Assembly: GCF_963455295.1 (NCBI RefSeq)
Contig: NZ_OY734020.1
Coordinates: 1,922,001-1,986,000 of the forward strand
Direction of reading: 5' to 3'
Length of the DNA: 64,000 bases
Source of the DNA: Candidatus Thiodiazotropha sp. CDECU1
GTDB lineage: Bacteria; Pseudomonadota; Gammaproteobacteria; Chromatiales; Chromatiaceae
A program made the position numbers and the translations under genes. The notes beneath the pieces were generated by a model. That model was not told the origin of the DNA, made no database searches, and worked only from the letters and a program-made list of their open reading frames with translations. Below are positions 17,649 to 26,748 of this stretch, in pieces (the stretch's first letter is position 1; each line of letters starts with the position of its first letter).

Positions 17649-18215
17649 TTATGGTACTCTGGGGATGACAGTCAGGATAATCTCATCCACCTCGTCGGTA
17701 TCGAGGTCGGTCACTCTTGCCTGGTGTTGCCAACTGACTCTGATCAAAAGGCGGGAGAGATCACTGCAAATATCTGTATCGCTGCTATCCGCATCCAGGC
17801 AGGTAACCTGCAACTGCCCGTTTGGCAGACTCTCCTGTATGCCGGTTCCACAACTGATTTGGTGCAGGTCAAAGATTGCCAGCTGTTGCGGGGTGCACTG
17901 GTCGACGGATGAGGAGTTGTCCATTGTCGGGGTCATGGAGCAGTTGGGTAGCGCTGGGCCTGACCCGACATCGCAGTTTGGGCTGCCCAGATATTCGTTA
18001 TCGGCGACGGCCATCAGGTTTGCGTGCATGCGGTCTGAAAGAGCGGTTGCATAATCTATTGCTCTGGATCGGTAGTCGGCATTGCTTGAACCTTGGAGCG
18101 CGGCAATCTGCAGACTCGCCACCCCAAGCAGGCCTATGGCGACGATGATTGCGGCAATCAACACTTCTATGAGTGTCATGCCCTGGTGTTTTTGTCGATG
18201 AGCGATGGTCGACAT
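17649..18215 (-). CDS. pilV: Minor pilin PilV, second copy
   Basis: A 188-residue PilV-like minor pilin: leader MSTIAHRQKHQG, then MTLIEVLIAAIIVAIGLLGVA with Glu5 intact and SLQIAALQGSSNADYRSRA, the PilV pattern. The ATG at 18215 is preferred over a GTG seven codons upstream because GAGG lies eight bases before it and the leader is then of normal length. It opens the second minor-pilin set; about 410 bp separate it from pilE. Confidence 0.9.
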   Translation of the reverse strand: MSTIAHRQKHQGMTLIEVLIAAIIVAIGLLGVASLQIAALQGSSNADYRSRAIDYATALSDRMHANLMAVADNEYLGSPNCDVGSGPALPNCSMTPTMDNSSSVDQCTPQQLAIFDLHQISCGTGIQESLPNGQLQVTCLDADSSDTDICSDLSRLLIRVSWQHQARVTDLDTDEVDEIILTVIPRVP

Positions 18216-18629
18216 TGGTTTGGCCTCGATAACCACGACCTTTCACAGCAGATATATCTCACCGAGAAAGATACAAAATGTAGTCAGCGTTCCTTTCGAA
18301 GCAGGCAACAGTCTGCTATATCGAATCAGGCCGAAAAGAGGGGATAGTTGAATGGAGCTAAGCTGATCCCTGCTTTACGTCCTTACAGAACACTCCTTGT
18401 TCCCTATTCAGGCTACCGCTGGATAAGAGTGAAGGTAAGTACCGTTTGTCGGCTTGATCTTACCGCTTATCCCTATATAGGCCGTTGCCGGCAGGGCGTT
18501 CTGAGATATCTATCGGGGGTTTTAGATGTGGAAAGGGTAGGCAGTGAGATTAAAACAGTGTTAGAAATCTATGCAGAGGGGTGTGCCTCACTTCCATGTG
18601 AGGCAAAGTATATCCTGGGGGGCTCAAGT
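18216..18629. other. Gap between pilE and the second minor-pilin set
   Basis: A 410-bp stretch that presumably carries the promoter of the second pilV-pilW-pilX-pilY1 set. It contains a hairpin near pilE (18584-18605) and no coding frame on the minus strand. A plus-strand frame running from 18348 into pilE is an antisense shadow. Confidence 0.5.
18584..18605 (-). terminator. Hairpin downstream of pilE
   Basis: TGCCTCAC / GTGAGGCA form an 8-bp stem with a 6-base loop beginning 25 bases after the pilE stop. No T run follows, so termination would be partial or Rho-assisted. It marks the border between the two pilin transcription units. Confidence 0.5.
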
Positions 18630-19058
18630 CTATTTCCAGCCGTCTTCCCAGTCGGTACCTCTAAGTTGTTCCTTGCGTCCGGTGGAATGGAGGCGATAGG
18701 CTGTGACGTTGCCGTCTTCCTGCCCATTCTGACCAACGATTTGCAGCATGTAACAACTGGCCAGGGGACAAGCGCCCGTTGGCGCAGCGATAGTCAAACT
18801 GCCGTAATAATCATCAGCACTGTTTTCGCTGATGTTGGCTTCGGCCAGTGTTGCGGGGTAGCTACCTGTACGGGCTTTTATCACCTCCATCTTCTGCGCC
18901 GCCGCAGTCAATGCATCCATTCCGTCACTTCTGTGTCCCCGCCTGACTGACTCCACGTACATAGGGACAACGAATGAAGCCAAAAGCCCTATGATGGCGA
19001 CAGCGATCATCAACTCAATCAGAGTAAATCCCCTGGGGATATGTCTGTATCTACTCAT
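18630..19058 (-). CDS. pilE: Type IV pilin-like protein PilE
   Basis: A 142-residue class III pilin: leader MSRYRHIPRG, then FTLIELMIAVAIIGLLASFVVPMY with Glu5 present, and a C-terminal disulfide pair candidate (GACPLASCYML). In pseudomonads PilE is the minor pilin encoded last in fimU-pilVWXY1Y2E; this gene occupies the same place, overlapping the pilY1 stop by 8 bases. It is a minor, not the major, pilin by position and length. Confidence 0.88.
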   Translation of the reverse strand: MSRYRHIPRGFTLIELMIAVAIIGLLASFVVPMYVESVRRGHRSDGMDALTAAAQKMEVIKARTGSYPATLAEANISENSADDYYGSLTIAAPTGACPLASCYMLQIVGQNGQEDGNVTAYRLHSTGRKEQLRGTDWEDGWK

Positions 19059-22000
19059 GGATTACCTCTTCCCAAGATATCGGGTGGAATCTGTCTGGCC
19101 ATTCATAGACCTCTTCCAGGCCTACCAACGCCTTGACAACCTGTCCGAGTGTACCTGCTTCTTCACCCTCTGGGAAAACCAGTGTGGGTGAAGGTGGCAT
19201 GCCCAGCATACTCAGCACCTTGGAGCGGTCGTTGCCGTCGAGGGTGCCTTCACTGCCGCCTAGACCGTCGAATATGGCGGATCCGTCTCGCATATTGATG
19301 GCGTAGAAGCGTCCGACACCAATTGCCCCGCGTGCTTCACAAGCTGCCAATTCCGGCGAACGTTCAGCACTGAAGGTGGTGAAGAGTACCGCGTAGTCAT
19401 AGAGCACCGCCTTGGAGAAGGATTTCTCCGAATAGCCAAAGTCAATGTACCAACCGTTGAGTGTGGCCAACAAATTGGATGCTTGAGCCTGCTGAGTCGC
19501 ACTACCGTCCTGCACAAGATTGTCAGATGCATCATAGAGTTGGGACTCTACTACCGCAGTATAGGTAGTGGGCTTGATCCATACGGCCGGGTCCTTGATC
19601 ATATAGAATCTGTCTGTGACTGACACATCCAGGGGATCAGTGCGATTACCACTACCGATGAGGATGGCAAGGTATTGCACACCGCCCAGGTTGTAGTAGC
19701 CGACCTCTGGTGTGTTGAAGAAACGCCTAAACTCACTCGTGCCCGAGTTGATATCAGCGATAATGCCGCCATCCATTGCTCTGTCGGCAAACTCGCTATC
19801 AGGGATGTCGACACGGATGATCCTGCCACCCACGTCTGCAGCGTAGAGACGATCGATGATGCCGTTTGCATTGATGTCAACCGGAAGCACGTCGCCGGCA
19901 ATAGCATTGTTCATATCGCTGATGGTCACACCGGCACTGCCATCCGGAGAGATGGAGGTGATCAATGAGCCGTCCAGTGCATCCACGATGTAGATGGCGT
20001 TACCTTCATCGTCATTTGTACGGGAGGTGGTTGTATCCTGATCCGGATCGTAACCGCCACCGAAGACCAAGACATCCCTGGAGGAAGTGGAACCTGATAT
20101 TTCCATGGTCACGAAGAGAGGTTTGGACCAGGTTTGTCCAAGCCGGCTGAGACCTGCAGCCGAATTGATGGTGGTGACGAATCTGGGATTCAGGCGATCG
20201 GTGATGTCGAGCAGATAGTAGTTCCTACCACCCCTTCTCATACCGACAATGGCCATTTTGTGACCACCTGTTTCATACACGGTCAGTGGTCCATCCAATC
20301 CATAGTGAGGAATGGATGCTGGATTGCTGTTATAGAGTGTCTGGATATCACCGAGCAGATCGGATGGCATAAAGGCCCATAACTCCTCTCCGGTCTCCTC
20401 ATCGAAAGCCTCCAGCACACCTTCACTGGTGGGGAGAAAAATGACATCATCACTGCCGTAGTTCATGACAGCCGGCTGGGTGTGGATGGGAGCCCCCATT
20501 TCGCCTTCATGGGATTGTGCTGTTCTTAAGTAGAAACAGGCTTTAATTGTTCCCGGTATCGGGTCTCCAAAGACAGCGTTACTACAATCAATGCTGCCAG
20601 TCACGTCTGTACGGAGAGCCCAGCTACTTGACGCGCCGTACCAAACAGTGGCAGAGGTATCTTCGGGTAAATCACACACCCCATTCTCGGACGCGCAAGG
20701 TGCTGCAAAGCTTGGAGGTGTGGTGCTGACGCTGCCGGTGGGGTCCCAGCCGATCCAGTTGAGCAGGACCTCCCTCCCCGCATCGTCGCCATCGGGCAGG
20801 CCGAGCATGGCATGGGTGACCAGCGCGTTGTCACGATGAACGCTATTCGAGGCATTTGATAGATCAGCCCCTGTATTGGTGTTGGTGTAGAGATTCCTGT
20901 TACCGGCTGCTGTCATTTGTTGTGCAGCACCACCAACCAGCGGGTTTGCGCCGTCATTTCCAGCGGTATTCCAATGGTCTGTTGATGAGACAAACTCATA
21001 ATTATCGTTAACGATATCGTTGCCATTGGCGTCAGTTAAGGTAATGGCGACATCCCCGCCCGCTGTGGATGTGGAAATGGTATAACTCTTCAGGTTACCT
21101 CTCCAGAAGGTCTCTGCTGCCGGCACCAGCACCGGAACGAAGATGCGATTGCCGCTTACTGCCGCGTTATCCTGATTGAAGGGGATGACGGGTGCCGTGT
21201 AGGCATAGGGAATGGACTCCATCGCCTGGGTGACTATGGAGGTGAAGGCGCTGACCAGGTCGGAAACACTGGTCGCCGGATAGTAGTTGCCACCACCTGC
21301 GGTTGCGATGCTCATCATGAAGTTTTCAATCGCCGCATCATTGGTATCGAAACCGATAGTGTGGGTGACGATATTCTGTGTCTCTCGCCAGGCAGCACTG
21401 GGTTCCAAGTCAGTATTATAGGCATAACTGGCTATCTCCCTGGCACAACGGCCATTCTGCCAGTTTGAGGTTGAATCGCTGATACAGTTTGTCCCTTCAT
21501 AACTGGTCAATCCATATGCCTGATTATTAGTGGGAGAGTTGGAGTTGGGACGACCGTCGGTCAGTACCACCATGTGGTTCGGACGGCACCAGTTGTCTTC
21601 CGGGATACCGGCGATGGGGGAAGTTGTGGTGAAACCGTTGAAGTCGGTGAAAGTCCGGTCACGTCTGAACCAGTCGACTGCAGCCTCCATCGCCTTGACC
21701 GTGGGTGTATAGCTGACTGTTTGCAGGTTATCCACCGCATTGAGAAAATTGTTTCGATTGGTATCGATTAGGCTGAAGTTGCCGCTGTGTGCACGCAGGA
21801 ACAGAGGACCGTTGTTTCCCCAACGGGTTGTGTAACCGAGCAACGCGGCATTCACATTTCCCATATCCGTGTCGTTGATCAAGTCCCTCATTGCCTGTTC
21901 CAGGCGGTCCCTGCGACTCGGGCTGCCACTAGACATACTGCCCGATTCGTCGAGTACGAAGAGTACATTCGGCGGTACGGGATCGGGTGGTTCCTGCAGA

Positions 22001-22113
22001 TAGATTTCAATGTCATCTGCATAGGCAATGGAGCTCATCAAGGAAAAGGCGAATGAGAGCCCAAGAGGAATGACGAGTTGTTTAGCCGGAAAGAATCTAT
22101 ACATAGTACTCAT
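19051..22113 (-). CDS. pilY1: PilY1-type pilus tip adhesin, first copy
   Basis: A 1020-residue PilC/PilY1 family protein. Signal sequence to about residue 32 (AYADDIEIYL), von Willebrand A domain with MIDAS DESGSMSSGS (D55) and MVVLTDGRPNS, and the beta-propeller with calcium loop DINANGIIDRLYAAD near residue 745, followed by GFGYSEKSFSKAVLYDY-type blades. The extra length compared with the second copy is mainly an insert around residues 480-535 containing two cysteine-bearing loops (FAAPCASENGVCDL). It follows pilX by 13 bases and overlaps pilE. PilY1 acts outside the cell at the pilus tip. Confidence 0.94.
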   Translation of the reverse strand: MSTMYRFFPAKQLVIPLGLSFAFSLMSSIAYADDIEIYLQEPPDPVPPNVLFVLDESGSMSSGSPSRRDRLEQAMRDLINDTDMGNVNAALLGYTTRWGNNGPLFLRAHSGNFSLIDTNRNNFLNAVDNLQTVSYTPTVKAMEAAVDWFRRDRTFTDFNGFTTTSPIAGIPEDNWCRPNHMVVLTDGRPNSNSPTNNQAYGLTSYEGTNCISDSTSNWQNGRCAREIASYAYNTDLEPSAAWRETQNIVTHTIGFDTNDAAIENFMMSIATAGGGNYYPATSVSDLVSAFTSIVTQAMESIPYAYTAPVIPFNQDNAAVSGNRIFVPVLVPAAETFWRGNLKSYTISTSTAGGDVAITLTDANGNDIVNDNYEFVSSTDHWNTAGNDGANPLVGGAAQQMTAAGNRNLYTNTNTGADLSNASNSVHRDNALVTHAMLGLPDGDDAGREVLLNWIGWDPTGSVSTTPPSFAAPCASENGVCDLPEDTSATVWYGASSSWALRTDVTGSIDCSNAVFGDPIPGTIKACFYLRTAQSHEGEMGAPIHTQPAVMNYGSDDVIFLPTSEGVLEAFDEETGEELWAFMPSDLLGDIQTLYNSNPASIPHYGLDGPLTVYETGGHKMAIVGMRRGGRNYYLLDITDRLNPRFVTTINSAAGLSRLGQTWSKPLFVTMEISGSTSSRDVLVFGGGYDPDQDTTTSRTNDDEGNAIYIVDALDGSLITSISPDGSAGVTISDMNNAIAGDVLPVDINANGIIDRLYAADVGGRIIRVDIPDSEFADRAMDGGIIADINSGTSEFRRFFNTPEVGYYNLGGVQYLAILIGSGNRTDPLDVSVTDRFYMIKDPAVWIKPTTYTAVVESQLYDASDNLVQDGSATQQAQASNLLATLNGWYIDFGYSEKSFSKAVLYDYAVLFTTFSAERSPELAACEARGAIGVGRFYAINMRDGSAIFDGLGGSEGTLDGNDRSKVLSMLGMPPSPTLVFPEGEEAGTLGQVVKALVGLEEVYEWPDRFHPISWEEVIHE

Positions 22114-22126
22114 GATCTATAACTCC

Positions 22127-22612
22127 TCAATTCCTGATTAGGGCTACTTCCATGCGATTGGTCGTGACGGTGTTATTGTCCACAACACGACCCACGGAAT
22201 CTGCCTGATACAAGACGGTAACGACGTTTAATCCAAAACCGGAGAACTTATATTTACCGGGAGGACTGATCTCCAACATCTCCAGGGTAAGGTCCGCAGC
22301 GATGTCAGGTTGGTTAAGCACGCCAGTTGATGAATAGTAGGGAGGGGTGTCCATGGTCACGCTGGCGCCAACCGCATTCGGTACCTGTACTTGCGGATTA
22401 GGCCCGGTTAGTTGTGCCAGGGCGTTTTCTGCGGCCTGGAAACTCAACTCCTTGAATTGATGATTCACAGCAATCTTTGAATCGAGATTGGTACTGCGCA
22501 TGGCGCTTACACTCAACAGTGTAATGATCGTGAGTAGTATCATGCTTACCACCAAGGCTACGCCTTGTTGTGATCGATGCACCCGCCAGGCATGGTGTTG
22601 TTTACTTTTCAT
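22127..22612 (-). CDS. pilX: Minor pilin PilX, first copy
   Basis: A 161-residue PilX. Basic leader, then QGVALVVSMILLTIITLLSVSA without Glu5, and the signature NLDSKIAVNHQFKELSFQAAENALAQL, very close to the second copy over the first 65 residues and diverged after. It begins 2 bases after pilW. Acts in the pilus tip priming complex. Confidence 0.9.
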   Translation of the reverse strand: MKSKQHHAWRVHRSQQGVALVVSMILLTIITLLSVSAMRSTNLDSKIAVNHQFKELSFQAAENALAQLTGPNPQVQVPNAVGASVTMDTPPYYSSTGVLNQPDIAADLTLEMLEISPPGKYKFSGFGLNVVTVLYQADSVGRVVDNNTVTTNRMEVALIRN

Positions 22613-22614
22613 GA

Positions 22615-23445
22615 TTACTGTCTCTGTACTGTGGTGTTGAGATTTCTGAGTGAAATAGTCGCATTAGCCGGTGTAAACGACTTGGTCGTGTTCGGTGCAG
22701 GCATTTCCATACCTATGATGTTCAAATCTCCGGCGGCCGCCGGTTGATAGGCCAAAGGGAGTTCCTCGGTGTCGGAACTCGCTATCATGCCGACCCGAAT
22801 CGTGACCACGTTTATCCAGCGCCCAGCATTTTCCACTTCGGTTGCGGTGAGATATTGATTGGCGATGCCATCCGCATCGGTGTCCACACCATATAGGGCG
22901 CGCATGCGCACGATGCCCGATACCATTGCCCGTTCATAGACAACGACCAGAGCACCACCGGTGGTTTCGATATCCTGGCAAATTAGCTCTTCATCGTCAC
23001 TGATGTAAAAACGGACAGTATGTGTGACTTCGTCGATGGGAGGACCATCCTGCCCGCAGGGTTGCGGGCCTACTGCATAGCGAACCGCAATGGCGCTGGA
23101 ATCGTTACTGTCTATGTCAATTATGCATGCGGAGGTAGATGCGTCTGTGTCATCGGGATCAAGGCAGGGAAAAGTCCTGAGGTTGTTGTCTACAACGGTA
23201 TAGACACCGGCATTATCGTTTTGCTCGAGAATCCCTCTGCCAGCCATGACCAAGTTTCTGCGCAGGTCCTGAACTGAGAAACGCGCACCTTCGGTGGCTG
23301 TTGAGATGGCGGACCTTGCATTAAAGGCGCTTTTACTGTCGAGGTAGATTTTTCCAGCTCCACCCATCAGAAATATGCCAATCGCACTGGCAATCATCAA
23401 TGAGATAATGGAAAAACCTGCCTGTCTGTGGATGGTTCTGCTCAT
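22615..23445 (-). CDS. pilW: Minor pilin PilW, first copy
   Basis: A 276-residue PilW. Leader MSRTIHRQAG, then FSIISLMIASAIGIFLMGGAGKIYLDSKSAFNA; as in the second copy the fifth mature residue is Ser rather than Glu. RFSVQDLRRNLVMAGRG and a cysteine-containing C-terminal domain follow. Start overlaps pilV by 4 bases (translational coupling). Confidence 0.9.
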   Translation of the reverse strand: MSRTIHRQAGFSIISLMIASAIGIFLMGGAGKIYLDSKSAFNARSAISTATEGARFSVQDLRRNLVMAGRGILEQNDNAGVYTVVDNNLRTFPCLDPDDTDASTSACIIDIDSNDSSAIAVRYAVGPQPCGQDGPPIDEVTHTVRFYISDDEELICQDIETTGGALVVVYERAMVSGIVRMRALYGVDTDADGIANQYLTATEVENAGRWINVVTIRVGMIASSDTEELPLAYQPAAAGDLNIIGMEMPAPNTTKSFTPANATISLRNLNTTVQRQ

Positions 23446-24020
23446 GGTTGCACTCCAGGCAAGATCGTTGCGACGACTTCGTGGTCAATGGTGGTATCGG
23501 TTTCTGTTGCTGCGTCCGGGTTTCTATTCTGGACTTGCCAGGTGATGGTGACTCTCACTTCCGCCATTGGGCCGCAACCAACTGGACAAGCTATATCTAA
23601 TTCTGCACCTGGAAGTGAGCCCGTCAGGGCGCAATTCAATTCCCAAAGATCATAGGCTGCCATCTCTGCAGGGGTGCACTCAGCGAGGGGGATGATAGTT
23701 CCGTCAGGACTCATGGCGCATCTTTCAATGGTGGCCAACTCAGCAGTAGGACCAAGGGCGCAGGAATCGGTTGGAATGGTATTGGGTGCCGCATAGGCAT
23801 CAACAGCGGTCAGGTTTGAGCGCATACGGTCGGACAAGGAGGCGATAATGTCGGTGGCCCTGGAACGCATCTGCGCATCGTTGGCGCCCTGAAGGGCACT
23901 AATCTGCAGCGATGCAATGCCCAATAGACCCACAGCGATGACCACTGCGGCTATCAGGACTTCGACCAGGGTCATACCACGAGCGTAGCTTTTCTGTGAC
24001 AGTTGAGCTGGCAGTTTCAT
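23442..24020 (-). CDS. pilV: Minor pilin PilV, first copy
   Basis: A 192-residue PilV. Leader ending in SYARG, then MTLVEVLIAAVVIAVGLLGIA with Glu5, and SLQISALQGANDAQMRSRATD. Six or more cysteines in the globular part (CALGP, CAMSP, CTPAEM, CALTG, CPVGCG) suggest several disulfides. Start overlaps fimT by 4 bases; stop overlaps pilW by 4. Confidence 0.9.
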   Translation of the reverse strand: MKLPAQLSQKSYARGMTLVEVLIAAVVIAVGLLGIASLQISALQGANDAQMRSRATDIIASLSDRMRSNLTAVDAYAAPNTIPTDSCALGPTAELATIERCAMSPDGTIIPLAECTPAEMAAYDLWELNCALTGSLPGAELDIACPVGCGPMAEVRVTITWQVQNRNPDAATETDTTIDHEVVATILPGVQP

Positions 24021-24472
24021 GGGCAGTTTCCTTCGGCGACGGTCTTGATATAGGGTCGTCCTGTGAGGCTGAGACAGACACGGCTTTTCAGCGTGCCATC
24101 GAAGCTGATCTCGATGCTATCTCCGGCAGTGATATTGGCACGGCCCCTGGAGTTGTAGGTTACATCGTTGTTTGCAATGTTTTCCGCCAGTGAAATATTT
24201 TCATTGCCGACTGTCTGGTCCACGATGTCCTCGCCTCCAAAGGTTGTAACCAGCCAACCATCGCTTTCTGGGGTTAAGGTGACGTTGTTTTCTATCCTGA
24301 CTGCTTCACTGCGAGCGTATAAAAGTGCACTCACCAGCTCGTTACTCGTGGTTGATACATTGTTGCGTTCGCTCAGGTCTTGAAATCCTGGTACGACAAA
24401 CGTCATCAATACAGCCGCGATCGCTAATGTGACCAATAACTCAAGCAGTGTGTATCCTCGATATATATGCAT
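24017..24472 (-). CDS. Minor pilin FimT/FimU (GspH-like)
   Basis: A 151-residue GspH/FimT-type minor pilin and first gene of the pilin operon. Leader MHIYRG, then YTLLELLVTLAIAAVLMTFVVPGF with Glu5, followed by NNVSTTSNELVSALLYARSEAVR, the GspH/FimT pattern. The ATG at 24472 has GAGG nine bases upstream and is preferred to an ATG five codons earlier that overlaps that GAGG. The C-terminal pair of cysteines (RVCLSL, EGNCP) is typical of the family. FimT proteins can bind DNA in competent species; FimU joins the tip complex. I cannot separate the two by sequence alone. Confidence 0.88.
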   Translation of the reverse strand: MHIYRGYTLLELLVTLAIAAVLMTFVVPGFQDLSERNNVSTTSNELVSALLYARSEAVRIENNVTLTPESDGWLVTTFGGEDIVDQTVGNENISLAENIANNDVTYNSRGRANITAGDSIEISFDGTLKSRVCLSLTGRPYIKTVAEGNCP

Positions 24473-24718
24473 AGGTGCAAACCTCATAAGATCTGTACAT
24501 AGACTAGATTATGCTTAGTGGGGGGGGTATACCGTTTATCGGCGGAGTGTGTCCGTATATCCTGAAAAACAACAAATTCTTCACTTTTTAGTGGGTTATG
24601 ACAGATAAATAGGAAAGTAAGTTGTATTCAAGCATAGGGTTAAGCCTGCATGAGGCTGGCCTATAAGATACAGCTTGGCGTTTGCCTGAGAGTCAGGGAA
24701 TCGGGTGTAAATTAAATT

Positions 24719-25678
24719 CTAGAGTGAATCACCAAGCAGCGATTTTGGTAAGGCGAACACAACCTGTTCCTCTTTCCCCTGGGCCTCGATGACATTTTCA
24801 GCGCCCCATTCCTTTAGCTTCTCGAGCACATTTTCAACCAGGATTTCCGGTGCGGAGGCGCCTGCAGTGACCCCAATCTGGTGCTTGCCATCCAGCCAGC
24901 TCGGATCGATGTTTTCAGCACCGTCTATAAGATAGGCCGGTGGACCGTTCTTTTCGGCGATCTCTCTCAGCCGATTGGAATTGGAGCTGTTGGGGGATCC
25001 CACCACCAATACCAGGTCACACTGTTTGGCGAGTGCCTTGACCGCATCCTGGCGATTTTGTGTGGCATAACAGATATCGTTCTTTTTGGGACCGATAATG
25101 TTCGGATAACGCTGTTGCAGGGCGTTGATGATCTGTTGCGTATCATCGATGGAGAGGGTGGTTTGAGTAACGAAAGCGATCTGCTCGGGGTGTCCGATCT
25201 CCAGCTCTTCCACATCTTCGAGGGTAACTACCAAGTGAATGCGGCTGGTATCGGTATCAGCCATGCATTGCCCCATGGTGCCCTCCACCTCGGGATGACC
25301 CCTGTGACCAATCAATATCACCTCATAACCGTCTCGACAGCGACGGGCGACTTCAAGGTGGACTTTTGTCACTAGTGGGCAGGTGGCGTCGAAAACCCTC
25401 AGTTGCCGCTGTTTTGCCTCTTCTCGGACTGATTGGGGGACGCCATGGGCACTGAAAATCACAGTATGGCCGTCTGGCACGTCTTCCAGTTCATCGACGA
25501 AGATGGCGCCACGACCACGCAGACTCTCCACAACAAAGCGATTGTGTACCACCTCGTGGCGGACATAGATAGGTGCTCCAAGGAGCTCCAGGGCCCGTTC
25601 GACGATCTCGATGGCACGGTCGACGCCGGCACAAAAGCCTCTGGGATTGGCGAGTAGTATCTGATGCGTTTGCTGCAT
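24719..25678 (-). CDS. ispH: 4-hydroxy-3-methylbut-2-enyl diphosphate reductase
   Basis: A 319-residue IspH (LytB), last step of the MEP isoprenoid pathway, yielding IPP and DMAPP. The three iron-sulfur cysteines are in [24 protein letters not shown] and [12 protein letters not shown]; the catalytic Glu region is [14 protein letters not shown], and [14 protein letters not shown] binds the diphosphate. Length is standard. It follows fkpB by 20 bases, the usual gammaproteobacterial arrangement. Confidence 0.96.
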   Translation of the reverse strand: MQQTHQILLANPRGFCAGVDRAIEIVERALELLGAPIYVRHEVVHNRFVVESLRGRGAIFVDELEDVPDGHTVIFSAHGVPQSVREEAKQRQLRVFDATCPLVTKVHLEVARRCRDGYEVILIGHRGHPEVEGTMGQCMADTDTSRIHLVVTLEDVEELEIGHPEQIAFVTQTTLSIDDTQQIINALQQRYPNIIGPKKNDICYATQNRQDAVKALAKQCDLVLVVGSPNSSNSNRLREIAEKNGPPAYLIDGAENIDPSWLDGKHQIGVTAGASAPEILVENVLEKLKEWGAENVIEAQGKEEQVVFALPKSLLGDSL

Positions 25679-25698
25679 AGGTTGCCTGGCGTCTCTTC

Positions 25699-26190
25699 TC
25701 AGTTAGTTTGACCAGTAGTGCTGGAGTCGTTCCCATCCGCATCCTCAGTTTGTTCAACCTCAAGGATGGTGACTTTGTAGCGGAATTGTTTGCCCGACAG
25801 GGGGTGGTTGAAGTCGATCTGAACACGCTCATCCTCGACTTGCAGCAGCGTGCCGGCAAGTTCCTCACCTTCAGGGGTGGAGAATGCGATAATCTCACCA
25901 GGATTCAGGGACTGACCCGGCGGAAACTCCTGCTTGTCCAACCAGTGGATCAGGGCATCGTCTCTTGGTCCGTAGACATCATCCCCCAATACAAGCAGGT
26001 CCTGTTCATCCCCGCTACGCAGGCCCAACAGGGCGAACTCCAGCATCTGTTCCATGGTGTTGTCGCCCAGGGTGAAGTCCAAGGGCTCATCCCCATAGGT
26101 GGAGATGATTTCCGTACCATCCGGCAAGGTCAGAGAAAAGTGCATCTTGACCCGGCTGAGTGGAGTGATCTTTGGTTTGAATGCACCCAT
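25699..26190 (-). CDS. fkpB: FKBP-type peptidyl-prolyl isomerase, SlyD-like
   Basis: A 163-residue two-domain FKBP: prolyl isomerase strands ([33 protein letters not shown]), the insert-in-flap chaperone domain at about 75-125 ([22 protein letters not shown]) and the closing [20 protein letters not shown]. It assists folding of proline-limited proteins in the cytoplasm. The last 15 residues are a polar tail without the His-rich metal segment of SlyD, fitting FkpB (SlpA). The neighbouring ispH agrees with this assignment. Confidence 0.92.
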   Translation of the reverse strand: MGAFKPKITPLSRVKMHFSLTLPDGTEIISTYGDEPLDFTLGDNTMEQMLEFALLGLRSGDEQDLLVLGDDVYGPRDDALIHWLDKQEFPPGQSLNPGEIIAFSTPEGEELAGTLLQVEDERVQIDFNHPLSGKQFRYKVTILEVEQTEDADGNDSSTTGQTN

Positions 26191-26193
26191 TGC

Positions 26194-26340
26194 TCAATGC
26201 TCTGTAAAGCACTGCTGCAGTTCAAGCAGCTGGGGAAGATTGAGTCGTAGACGATCGGCACGGGAGTGTGCCAATTGTAATTTGGCCGGAGCGCCGCCAA
26301 TCCTGCCAATGCGCATAAAGACCATCTCATTTTCCAGCAT
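26194..26340 (-). CDS. Possible 48-residue ORF upstream of fkpB
   Basis: An ATG frame with AGGTGAG about eight bases upstream, ending three bases before the fkpB start. The product is basic, starting MLENEMVFMRIG and ending LLELQQCFTEH. It does not resemble LspA, which usually precedes fkpB. It begins 18 bases from the MITE end, so it may be the remnant of a longer gene cut by the insertion. The family is unknown. Confidence 0.35.
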   Translation of the reverse strand: MLENEMVFMRIGRIGGAPAKLQLAHSRADRLRLNLPQLLELQQCFTEH

Positions 26341-26357
26341 ATGACTGCTCACCTTTG

Positions 26358-26655
26358 CTAGGGCCTGTTAACACTAATCCAATGCACTCTGCTGGGACTG
26401 TTTTTGCGCCCAGCAAGGCAGAATGAGCGTGGTGTAGCCCGGCTACATGAGCGAATGATAACGCCGCTGGGCGCAAAAACAGCCCCAGCCCTTCGGGTTG
26501 CGCCCCGAAGGAAGTGCCCTTGGGGTGCGCCTGAAAAAGCGCCACTCAGCGTTGCTCGTCGTTCATTTGGAGCGACCAAACTTCTCTCCTCGCGCCTTGA
26601 TTGGCGTTTTTTCAGGCACAACAGAGTGCATTGGATTAGTGTTAACAGGCCCTAG
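26358..26655. mobile_element. 298-bp MITE with perfect 33-bp terminal inverted repeats
   Basis: The left end at 26358-26390 and right end at 26623-26655 are perfect 33-bp inverted copies, starting CTAGGGCCTGTTAACAC. CTAG at both outer ends is consistent with a TA or CTAG target duplication, as in IS630- and IS5/IS427-like elements. The interior holds two nested hairpins: arms CTGTTTTTGCGCCCAG at about 26397 and 26468, and CTGAAAAAGCGCC near 26530 with its complement near 26602. No transposase is encoded, so movement would need a helper in trans. Confidence 0.85.
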
Positions 26656-26748
26656 GACCCTAGAGGTCGCATCATAGCGGATTTGCATTATTTTTATAAA
26701 GGTCTAACATATCTTTAAGTAGGAGGATTAATAAACATAGGCAGTGCC

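Noticed and set aside
18348-18950. 200-codon plus-strand frame across the pilE region
   Set aside because: Antisense to pilE, whose pilin signature on the minus strand is unambiguous.
13401-24472. A recent tandem duplication of the minor pilin operon
   Set aside because: The copies are clearly diverged outside the N-termini and differ in gene lengths.
26404-26655. Frames inside the MITE on both strands
   Set aside because: They arise from inverted repeats and hairpins, not from a transposase.
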